A stretch of DNA of 22,749 bases. Source: Beroe ovata. Lineage: Eukaryota > Ctenophora > Nuda > Beroida > Beroidae. Positions 14,362 through 22,749 of this stretch are shown here, one piece after another (the stretch's first letter is position 1; every line of letters begins with the position of its first letter). The position numbers and the translations under genes were made by a program. The notes beneath the pieces were generated by a model. It was not told where the DNA came from. It saw nothing but the letters and a program-made list of their open reading frames with translations, and did not search any database. The stretch is taken from NCBI GenBank assembly GCA_946803715.1, contig CAMPET010000170.1, positions 133,167 through 155,915 on the forward strand, read 5' to 3'.

Positions 14362-14499
14362 GTTTTTTACCCTCCCTCTCCCCTCTCAGCACATCTAATT
14401 CTAACCCCTATTCCCTCTCCCCTCTTCCCCCTCCCCTCTTCCCCTCTCAGCACATCTAACCCCTCTTTCCTCTCCCCTTCTAACCCCTCTGTCTTGCAG
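14362..14499 (+). promoter_or_regulatory. Long polypyrimidine tract before the first PRC1 coding exon
   Basis: About 135 bases are almost wholly C and T. They include a duplicated CCCCTCTCAGCACATCTAA segment and end in TCTTGCAG at 14499. It serves as the pyrimidine tract of the acceptor for the exon that carries the PRC1 start codon. The internal CTCAG copies are decoy acceptors, since the frame after them is stopped by TAA. Confidence 0.7.
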
Positions 14500-14525
14500 G
14501 ATGTAGGAAGTTAGGAGGAGGTCGA

Positions 14526-17500
14526 ATGACAGCAGGCGGGATTGACGATACCCTCCACGATCTGGGACTCTACACCAAGCATGGCATCCTGAAACTGCAG
14601 GAGATTTGGAATGTGAGGAAATGTTGTTGTATATTATAATGCGGAGACTACCAAAGAAATTCATTACAGTTTGCGTCCTCTTCCATTGGTTGACAGACTT
14701 CCAAAGTATCATTTCCGTAAAATTTTGCTTTGACTTGCATCTGAAACATTTTGGATTCACCTCACACCCCTCATTTTTGACAGGAGATTGGAGTGAGTGA
14801 GGCAGAACAGGTTGAGAAATGTGTCAGTGTTATTTCCAGTCTGAGGAGCGTCTTGGATAGCCTCGTGATAGGTGAGTGTCGCTCCTCAAAGTGAGGATTG
14901 AGGAATCACGATTCATTACTCCGCCAAATATAACACTGATTCGACATTTTCTTGTCGCGCAATTCTAATAAGATTATTTTGCTCCCGCTGCGAGAAAGTT
15001 CAAGTAGAATTCTGCCCTAGTAATTCCAGCAATTACACGCGTATCTTATTCTACAGGGGAGCGCGCATGGAAAGACGTGTTGGAGTCAGAGTGTCTGGAA
15101 ATAGCAGAATCATGCAACGAATCTAGTCGGGTCCTAGGACTGGCCCCACTCCATCCTGACTCAGTCGACATGCCAGTTCTTCCCAAGCGGGATTTCTTTA
15201 TTGCTAGGGACACGGAGTTGAAGGAGAGGATAGACGAGGTGAAGTCGCAGGTGAGAGACTGGATTCCGCCAGTTATGACCATTTCCGCAATTATCACCTT
15301 GTTCTGTACTGGCTTTTTGTTGAAGAAATGATAGGTATTTTGACGACTCCTATTTCAATATTTTGGTGCTCTAAAGTATCCAGATTTACTCACTCCCCCA
15401 TTCTATCAGATTGAGATGCTGGAAGAAAGGAGGTCGGAGTGTATCACCAAACTTGGTCTACAACCTGACTACTACCCGAGTATGCAATCGGATAACCTGC
15501 AAAGAATCCTCACCCTCCTTCAATCACAGGTAATTACTTCCACTTTATCAAGATGTTTCTATAATTGATGGTTATGCAACTATGATTAATGCAACTATGA
15601 TAAATCGAGAAATTTATGAAAGTCACATTGGGGAAGTCTCATTTTAACTATAGGCGCTTGTTGATACTTTTTGATTTTTTTGATACTATCGTATCCACCT
15701 CTTCGACCTATTAACGTCAGTGGTGATGTCTTTAGTACGACCAATTAGTGTATTCCGCATCAGCGATTGAACTAAAATATCCTATGCAGAATACACGTCA
15801 TATAAACGGCCATCAGATGCAATATTGGTGAGCTTGTTATTGTTGTTTTTCAAAGAGGATCGGGATGAATTATCCATCGTCCAAAATTGATGTTTAGTCG
15901 TCCGTTTTTTCATGAAATTTCCTCGATTTCTATCGTGCGGTTTTTGTTGTCCTTGCGCTAAATTTCGGGGCAAATATCGTAAAAGGGAGAAAGCATGTGA
16001 ATTTGAAGAGAAGGAAGTTGTGGAAAGGGTTGCTGATTTCGAGCGAGTGATATCGCTCGAGCGGAGTCACAAGGTACATAATTCGTCATGTTTTATTCTA
16101 GTAGAATTTCCACTGAACTTCCTCGATCAATGATCAATTGGAGATCCATGGACTTATATAGTAGTCGTTGTAGAAAATAGTTTTTACCACATCAAGTCTT
16201 CATAAATACAACAATGCCTCCAACAGTCGTTGGTCTCTGACAATGTCATGATAATGAACAATGTGTCCACATTGCATTTGTATTATACAGAGAGAGAGAG
16301 CGATAGACCTGCTGTGGTGTTGTATTTGACCATGAGCCCATCTGAAGCAGGAGATTTCGAGCGAGGTTTTTGCAAAGATTTCCCGCTCTCATGAGTTTAC
16401 GTTTGTTAACAACCGGTTTTTTTGAATCGTGTATCTCTGCATAATTTTATCCTCCTTGAACAATACCCGAAACCTAATTTCATGAGACAAATACTGTCCT
16501 AAACCGCATGTCATTCGAGCTAAGCTTCAGGATACAATAACATGACACACTATGCCATATTGTTATCACCACCTTATCTCAATGCACCACCCCCAGTTAT
16601 ACCACTTTACAGTCATCTNAGTGTCTGGAAATAGCAGAATCATGCAACGAATCTAGTCGGGTCCTAGGGCTGCCCCCACTCCATCCTGACTCAGTCGACA
16701 TGCCAGTTCTTCCCAAGCGGGATTTCTTTATTGCGAGAGATACCGAGTTGAAGGAGAGGATAGACGAGGTGAAGTCGCAGGTGAGGTGACAGATTCCACT
16801 CGAAATTATTACCTTGTTCAGTACTGGTTCCTTCCTTTTCGTTGAAGAAATGATACATATTTTAGGGCATTTTGACGAATCCAATTTCAATATCTGGTAT
16901 CCTAAGCTCTCAAGTATTCAGATTTACTCACTCCCCCATTCTATCAGATTGAGATGCTGGAAGAAAGAAGGTCGGAGTGCATCACCAAGCTTGGTCTACA
17001 ACCTGACTACTACCCGAGTATGCAATCCGAAAACCTGCAAAGAATCCTCACACTCCTTCAATCACAGGTAATTACATAAACTTCCACTTTGTCAAGATGA
17101 TTCTATAGTTGATGGGTATGCAACTATGATATATGCAGCTATGATAAATCGAGAAATTTGAGAAAGTCACATTGGGGAAAGTCACATTTAAACGAGGCGC
17201 TTTTTTTGATACTTTTTGATTTTTTTGATACCATCGTCATGTTGCCAGCTCTTCGACATTATTAACGTCAGTGGTGATGTCTTTAGTACGACCAATTTGT
17301 GTATTCCTCATCGGCGATTGAACCAAATATCCTATGCAGAATACACGTCATATAAACGACCATCAGATGCAATATTGGTGAGCTTGTTATTGTTGTTTTT
17401 CAAAGAGGATCGGGATGAGTAATTATCCAACGTCCAAAATCGATGATTAGTCGTCCGTCTTTTCATGAAATTTCCTCGATTTCTATCGTGCGGTTTTTGT

Positions 17501-18273
17501 TGTCCTTGCGCTAAATTTCGGGGCAAATATCGTAAAAGGGAGAAAGCATGGGAATTTGATGAGAAGGAAGTTGTGGAAAGGGTTGCTGATTTCGAGCGAG
17601 TGATATCGCTCGAGAGGAGTGACAAGGTACATTTACCATGTTTTTTTTCTAGTAGAATTTCCACTGAATTTCCACGATCAATGATCATTTGGAGATCCAT
17701 GGACTTATATAGTCGTTGTAGAAAATAGTTTTTACCACATCAAGTCTTCATAAATACAACAATGCCTCGAACAGTCGTTGGTCTCTGACAATGTCATGAT
17801 AATGAACAATGTGTCCTCATTGCATTTGTATTATACAGAGAGAGAGCGATAGACCTGCTGTTGCTGTTGTATTTGACCATGAGCCCATCTGAAGCAGGAG
17901 ATTTCGAGCGAGGTTTTTGCAAAGATTTACCGCTCTCACACGTTTACGTTTGTTAACATCTGGTTGGTTGAATCGTGTATCTCTGCATCATTTTATCCTC
18001 CTTGCTCAATACCCGAAACCTAATTCCATGAGACAAATGCCGTCCTAAACCGCATGTCATTCGAGCCAAGCTGCAGGATACAATAACATGACACACTATG
18101 CCATAATGTTATCACCACCTTATCTCAATGCACCACCCCCAGTTATAACACTTTACAGTCATCTGTCTCGTGTTACCATGGTAACACACGTGGTACCATG
18201 ACAATATATCTAATGTCATACATGTGGGGTATTTATTATCGATAGGAGTGTATGTGGTTTTGTGCACACACCC

Positions 18274-18306
<33 letters not shown>

Positions 18307-21300
18307 TACACACAACTGCTATAGTCTGATGCTGTATGGGCAAGTCCGAGTCACGGTTATTGGGTGTTTTAAGTTGCAGATCTGCGTCATCACCCGTATC
18401 CTCATCGGAGTGATCTGCGTCATCTGCGGATGATGGTTATGTAATGGTTTTCATCGGATATGCAGGAATTTGTTGTGAGGTTGTAAACGTTTTGTACAAC
18501 GTCTTGCTTCTCCAGCACCAAATGGTTGAGTCATTTTCCCTGACATCACTTTAGATGGGATTGACAGCACTTTTCTTTGATATTACATTTCGCTGACACC
18601 ACTTTTCGATTAGCGCCACTTTTCGCTGCATCGCTTTTCGCTGACACCACTTTTTGCTGACACCACTTTTCATTGACACCACTTTTCACTGACACCACTT
18701 TTCATTGACACCACTTTTCATTGACACCACTTTGAACTTTCGCTTGCATCACTTATGATTGGCATACTCTTTTTGCTGGCATCACCTCTCGCTGACAACA
18801 TTTTCTCGCCGACATCACCTCTTATTGACATCACTTTTCCAACATCACCTCTTATTGACATCACTTTTCAATGACACCCCTTTTTTCTTTAATCTTTGAC
18901 TGTAATCCTCTTTTTACATTGCCTAGGTTTCGAATGCGGCAGAATCACTTATCAAACTGAATTAAGTACTTATTTAGGTTATTAACATCTGTGATTTGAT
19001 GATGAATCGTACGTCAATGTGTACTAAATCCAACACTGGCAAATGTCCATTTCCCATGAGATTGTTTTCCTTTTCATTTATTAATACGCTGTGAGCTGCT
19101 TGTATCCTAATTCCATGCTGCTCTTCTAGATCGTTGTATTTATAGAACCATTCTTTATAGAGATTTTGTTCATCCGGATTGTTCTATAATATAGAGTTCG
19201 TCCAAATCGAGGTATACATTGCACGCGCTGGTTTTCTCCATCGTTTCTGCAGGAGATATGATTGCAACGTTGGAGGCTAGAGATCTCGGCTCTGTATGTT
19301 GTAAAATGTATAAGGAAATACTCAACCCAAAATTCTTCTAGTTGACAATCCACTTAGTCAAAACCGGGATTCAAACTTTTCAATTTCCGATGTTCTATTG
19401 GAAAAGTACCCCTGATTTTAAAGTGACGTCATATTTCAGATCAAGGAGTTTGAAGAGGATATGTCACGGCGGACAGTCAAGTTGCAGGAGCAGTTGACTG
19501 AGCTGTGCCAATTAGTGGACTCCCTCGAGATAGATAGGTATAATTGTCCACAATTGTGGAATATATATCGCGTTGTCACGGTAACGATTTACACATAGTG
19601 AGTCACAGGGTTTCTAACAAATTTCTGTCTCCCCATTTTGAACCCTATTCCCCCAGGAGTGGACTTATAGAGGAGGGTTTACTGTCGGAAGATGATCCAG
19701 ACTCATTGACTCTATCAGACGTGTCAATGGAGCGACGACAGGACCTCATTGCGAAGTACAGGAGTGAAGTTGACTCCAGAACATCCCATTCAACGGATCT
19801 GTCGGAAAAACTATGCCGGCTTCACCGACTCCTTCACAAAGAACCTCTTTCCGACTCTGCCGATATCAGGACTTGTTTTTCCTGTCCGAAACCCTCATCC
19901 ATAACCCGTCTCGAGGCACATTTGGACGAGTTAAACTCTCTCAAACAGAACAGATTGGATGAGTATCTGAAGGGGATTAAACAGGAGATTGATGAGTTCA
20001 AACAGTTGTGTTTTCAGACGCGATGCGAGGTTTATGAAGTGAGAAAAGCGAGTTGCTTCCAATTTTTCCCGTGAAACATGGCTGTAGATCGTAAGTTTTG
20101 CGATAATTCGTAACCTTTTGACCTCTATTTTTCCCGCAGGCATCGAGAAGCGAAGACACATCCAACGCACGGGACACTCCCTCCGACCTGAAAACCAGCT
20201 CCACCGATACCATTGATCTGCCTGACATTCTCCTCGATAACATCGAGAATAAGGATCTGACAAACTCTCTCATCCGAGCACCAGATACGGCCAATGACGG
20301 ATCAGATGACGTCATGGAGGTTGATGAGCTGCAAATATCGAGAAAGGACATCATGAACTCTACATCGGATGAAATGTCGAAGAGTGACAGTGTATCGCTT
20401 GTTTATGGTGTCTCGAATGTGGACGATGTTTCCAATTTGTCGAGTATCGATAATCTGTCGGCCCATGTGGGGAATTTGGACGATAGTATTTCACGGCTTG
20501 AGGATGAGTTGGAGAGCTGGGAATCGTTTTACAAAAGTAATCGAGACATCTTCGAGATGATAAGGAAGTGGAAGGAGCTCAATGAGAGGTAGGTTTTTAC
20601 TTGCTCACACGATCTAAATCATCCCAATTCCTGTTCTAGTCATCCCGCGCTTGTAGCCACCCGACTATATCCCCAATAGTCGAGTGGCAATTCCGTGACT
20701 CTAAAATATTCCCTCCCATATCAATGCCCATTGTCCATCTTTACTTCTCAGATATTTCGAATTGGAGGCTCCGTCCCCCGACAAGTACAACAACAGAGGG
20801 GGAACTCTCCTCCAATCTCAGAAGGAAGCTGCGAAAATCAACAAGGAAATACCCAAAATCGAGAATAAAGTCCTGGCTGAGATGGATAAGATGGTCGGCG
20901 AGGTATCTTACAGTTTCTTTTTTTTTACATTTTTCTAAGATTGACATGATCCTGCATATCAATCTTTTGGTCCCTAGATAAAGATGGTTTCTCGGCTAGA
21001 GAATCATTTTTGTGACTGATAATGTTTCACATTATCAGTCACATGCAGCCGCATGAGGCCATAAATATGTCGGACCTTCAACTTCAAGTTGCTGGATACG
21101 ATAGACACTCTAAGTAATCACTAATCATCATATCTCTCCTATCCGCAGGAAATCCGAATTAACGGTCTCCACCCAGAGGACTACTTCCTCGAGAACCGAG
21201 CAACAACCACACTCAGCCGTCTGAACAGTGTCCGGCGCTCGCGGAAGAAGTCGGACGGCGCGACGGGTGGCGCCAAAGTGGCGGCTCTCAACTCACCCCG

Positions 21301-21724
21301 GTCTGTGCCCGGTGAGGAAATTCCGAGGACGAGGAGTGCAGGAAAAGGTGAGGAGGATCATTAATGCTATCAGTATCAGTATCGGTATTACTATCGATAT
21401 GATCGATATCACGTCCTAGACCACTCATTACGCAACTAAACTCATTACGCAACTAAACTCATTACGCAACTAAACTCATTACGCAACTAAACGTACTTTA
21501 ACTTCAAGTGAACTTGAAGACGTATCTGTATGCATTCTGACTCCTCCCATTTGATTATGAATGCCCCCTAAAACTATCTCAATCTGTCAGGGACGCTCAG
21601 TCGGAAAAAAGGCGTCGAAGTGGCGCCCTCAACGCCGGACTCACGGAGAAATTCCGTCAACAAGCGCTCAATCAGACGCCGCATCTCTAGAGAAGCGGGT
21701 TTGGATAAAGTTGGGTTAAAATGA
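14526..21724 (+). CDS. PRC1: PRC1/Ase1/MAP65-family microtubule crosslinker, 10 coding exons, 633 aa
   Basis: Joined exons: 14526-14612, 14784-14871, 15057-15250, 15410-15529, 19440-19537, 19657-20038, 20140-20588, 20752-20902, 21149-21347, 21591-21724. All are GT-AG and in phase. The family dimerises, bundles antiparallel microtubules and organises the spindle midzone for cytokinesis. The N-terminus LQEIWNEIGV aligns with human HLREIWELIGI. A helical rod follows to about 323. The family signature NNRGGTLLQ is at 486-494, just after the helix ending RKWKELNERYFELE. Residues about 324-430 form a Ser/Asp-rich stretch absent from human PRC1. The basic tail carries RSRKKS, STPDSRR and RRRIS, plausible nuclear-import and CDK sites. 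Length is close to human 620. The exon frame is open 5' of the ATG back to the acceptor at 14499 (CRKLGGGR), so an upstream coding start is possible. A duplicated block in intron 4 is left out. Confidence 0.93.
15090..16618 (+). repeat. Copy A of a 1.5-kb tandem duplication in PRC1
   Basis: It starts inside PRC1 exon 3, covers intron 3, exon 4 and about 1.09 kb of intron 4, and ends at TTTACAGTCATCT just before the N at 16619. It matches 16620-18164 along its whole length with scattered substitutions and small indels. This copy contains the complete exon 3 acceptor upstream and so is the one used in the gene model. Confidence 0.95.
15912..16075 (+). other. Conserved block with open frame inside PRC1 intron 4 (copy A)
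   Basis: The block reads open as MKFPRFLSCGFCCPCAK... and ends at a donor-like AAG|GTACAT. Its counterpart is 17465-17628. The copies differ at only four positions here, fewer than in nearby intron, but three of the four change the amino acid in this frame. The opposite strand is also open (15782-15973). It holds a perfect 8-bp inverted repeat TCGAGCGA/TCGCTCGA. It could be an alternative exon, a regulatory element or a repeat. No family is recognised. Confidence 0.3.
16619..16619. other. Assembly N at the duplication junction
   Basis: A single ambiguous base lies exactly where copy A stops and copy B starts, which marks a scaffold or contig join. Confidence 0.95.
16620..16780 (+). pseudogene. 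Truncated second copy of PRC1 exon 3
   Basis: It matches 15090-15250 with six substitutions over 161 bases. Five are synonymous and one changes Ala to Pro (GCC to CCC). The 5' third of the exon and its acceptor are missing at the N. The donor CGCAG|GTGAGG is kept. It is probably the other allele rather than a true pseudogene. Confidence 0.85.
16948..17067 (+). pseudogene. Second copy of PRC1 exon 4, intact
   Basis: It is 120 bases with acceptor CTATCAG and donor ACAG|GTAATT intact. It differs from 15410-15529 at six positions, five synonymous and one Asp to Glu. If the duplication were real, including it would add 40 in-frame residues. I treat it as the alternative allele. Confidence 0.85.
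18170..18187. promoter_or_regulatory. Perfect X-box-like palindrome
   Basis: GTGTTACCATGGTAACAC is a perfect 18-bp palindrome that contains the RFX-type core GTTACCATGGTAAC. It lies in PRC1 intron 4, just after the end of duplication copy B. Similar motifs occur at 317-414, 506-519 and 2633-2646. Confidence 0.5.
18264..18310. repeat. (CA)n microsatellite in PRC1 intron 4
   Basis: A CA run with minor interruptions (CCCACA, AAACAC). It accounts for the His/Thr and Cys/Val frames across it. Confidence 0.95.
18538..18889. repeat. Minisatellite with 17-18-bp unit TGACACCACTTTTC(A/G)CT
   Basis: About 18 to 20 degenerate copies of a unit ending in CACTTTTC lie in PRC1 intron 4. The most regular stretch is near 18650-18730, where GACACCACTTTTCATT repeats almost exactly. 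Outer copies are decayed (GACATCACCTCTTATT). Confidence 0.9.
21011..21043. repeat. Perfect 14-bp hairpin in a PRC1 intron
   Basis: TGTGACTGATAATG pairs perfectly with CATTATCAGTCACA around a 5-base loop TTTCA. It lies in the intron between 20902 and 21149. Confidence 0.85.
21424..21491. repeat. Tandem repeat, 17 bp x 4, in the last PRC1 intron
   Basis: The unit CTCATTACGCAACTAAA is repeated four times with no mismatches between 21424 and 21491. Perfect copies suggest recent expansion. Confidence 0.95.
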
Positions 21725-22277
21725 GTTGAATATACTCATTATTGTCTTCAGACACAGAAAAATGTTGCACTTGCATAATGCCAACTCCTAGAAGTGGATT
21801 ATCCAATGTGTGCAGGTTACCTGCAGTCAGTTATATATTCGCCATCATCTACTTAAATCTGTTTATGCGAATTGCGAAGCATGGTATTGGTCATTGATTT
21901 CGTACTCCAATTCCTAAGTCGAAGTAATAGTATATTGTTTATTTATCATCATCGCTGCTTTAGAAATTGAATTTTCTATTTCCGGTTTTAGATTTCTTAA
22001 AATCAAAGTAAAACTAAAAGTAAAAGTATCGATCATAAGAATGAGATTAAGTTGTTTTCATATTCCATCAGATTCAGTATCACTTTCAGTTCACATATTG
22101 AGTATCGATATTTGATATTATCATTTATCATCATCAACGTCAGACACACTTTCACAGTTTAATTTACAGTTATGTAAAATACAGATTGTAACATAGAATT
22201 AGAAGCGAATACATTTCTTTTCGTCCCTACACCCTAGAAGAAAGATTTCATTTCACCTTTCCACGAGCTGCTCGCGT
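21725..22277. other. PRC1 3' flank, no gene seen
   Basis: AT-rich sequence after the PRC1 stop. I found no canonical AATAAA here. No open frame or RNA gene was noticed. Confidence 0.5.
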
Positions 22278-22648
22278 TCAGCGGTGGTCTATAAGTATAC
22301 TACTACTAGTCATGATCATGACGGCAGGGCACGTGCTTCGACGCTTAACGTTGCCTGTCTGACTGTGATCTTTGTCTAATGTCTGGCGGGTGGCGATGCT
22401 TATAGACCGCTGATGCAAAGCAAGCAAGCCGCAACTAAACTGTCTGGGAATAAGTTTGCGCCTTGCTTGTCGATCGATGATAGACCCTGTCGAGAATTTC
22501 GTTTTGCGCGCGCGCGGCGCAAACTTATTCTCAGACAGACCGGCTTGCATCAACGGTCTAGCATCGCGCCATCGCCTGCAGACAGCGCCTTGCGCGCGCG
22601 GCGCGAAATTAAACGAAATTCTCGACGCGACAGGGTCTATCATCGATC
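22278..22648. repeat. Composite foldback repeat (nested and interleaved inverted repeats)
   Basis: Inverted pairs are: 22440-22462 with 22516-22538 (22 of 23 match); 22392-22430 with 22542-22570 (imperfect, with small indels); and 22472-22504 with 22611-22648 (perfect apart from a short insertion in the right arm). A shorter pair links 22278-22294 with 22399-22413. GC-rich GCGCGCGCGG runs sit at 22505-22520 and 22590-22604. The long open frames across this block on both strands are by-products of the repeat. Confidence 0.8.
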
Positions 22649-22749
22649 TACAAAACTGTCTGTGTCGATTATATTTATAGCCCCTGTCTTGTCAGATTTT
22701 ATCTGACCTCAGTTTCTCGCACAGTGGCTGCGCTGCAAGTAGGTATCGA

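Larger units (their letters stand above)
16620..18164 (+). repeat. Copy B of the 1.5-kb tandem duplication in PRC1
   Basis: It corresponds to 15090-16618 and then continues into unique sequence (TGTCTCGTG...). It begins in mid-exon with no acceptor. Most differences from copy A lie in introns, which also carry indels of several bases. Confidence 0.95.

Noticed and set aside
14401-14760. A 119-codon minus-strand open frame with a Gly/Glu/Arg-rich end
   Set aside because: It is the antisense of the polypyrimidine tract and of PRC1 exon 1, with low-complexity composition.
15251-15331. Read-through of PRC1 exon 3 into the intron would add a hydrophobic tail (VRDWIPPVMTISAII...), suggesting a membrane-anchored form
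   Set aside because: The donor GTGAGA is good and the next exon continues the PRC1 fold. The second copy does not conserve this tail: its frame is disrupted and stops soon after the donor.
17332-17700. A 122-codon minus-strand open frame in PRC1 intron 4, copy B
   Set aside because: The matching frame in copy A is shorter and no family is recognised. It is kept only as a remark on the conserved intronic block.
18330-18434. A minus-strand stretch that reads as acidic residues (SSADDADHSDEDTGDD)
   Set aside because: It is short, stops just upstream, runs into the CA microsatellite and has no splice borders. It comes from a repeated GATCTGCGTCAT motif.
19126-19353. A 75-codon minus-strand open frame before PRC1 exon 5
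   Set aside because: It is inside a PRC1 intron, with no family resemblance and no supporting splice signals.
22278-22643. A 121-codon minus-strand open frame, and overlapping + frames at 22413-22706
   Set aside because: The frames lie wholly within inverted repeats, and the translated Arg/Ala-rich segments are repeat by-products on both strands.

Overview
This is a piece of an animal nuclear genome. All three confidently readable genes are on the + strand, are split by GT-AG introns and keep frame across every junction I checked. They are a twinfilin (actin monomer and capping-protein binding), PSMC4/Rpt3 (a 26S proteasome ATPase) and a PRC1/Ase1/MAP65-family protein (antiparallel microtubule bundler of the cytokinetic midzone). 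PSMC4 is very close to the human protein, while twinfilin and PRC1 are more diverged. Introns run from about 60 to 800 bases in twinfilin and PSMC4 and are longer in PRC1. The AT-rich background, the microsatellites and the apparent allelic divergence suggest a highly heterozygous invertebrate, possibly an early-branching one such as a sponge. The species cannot be fixed from this window.

Layout: 1-450 holds a (TG)n tract, short tandem repeats and a cluster of X-box-like palindromes just upstream of the twinfilin start. 451-2989 is twinfilin, 8 exons, 337 aa. 2990-4353 is intergenic and holds a strong GC-rich hairpin. 4354-7435 is PSMC4, 11 coding exons, 409 aa, with an acceptor immediately before the ATG that implies a 5'UTR intron. 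7436-14500 is about 7 kb without a convincing gene. It holds two possible orphan exons (7886-7936 + and 7963-8186 -), microsatellites, a one-base N gap at 10041 and a probable non-autonomous DNA transposon at 11127-11845 with a 9-bp target-site duplication. 14526-21724 is PRC1, 10 coding exons, 633 aa. 21725-22749 is non-coding and holds a composite foldback repeat.

The PRC1 locus contains a 1.5-kb tandem duplication (15090-16618 and 16620-18164) whose copies meet exactly at an N. The copied exons differ mostly at synonymous sites. This fits two alleles placed end to end by the assembler better than a real partial duplication, so the gene model uses one copy only.

The three genes are housekeeping or cytoskeletal and share no obvious operon or pathway. 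I found no evidence of a new multi-gene system. The most interesting signals are the Ser/Asp-rich insertion in the PRC1 microtubule-binding region, the X-box cluster, the long hairpin at 3555-3660, the 719-bp transposon and the foldback structure at the right end.
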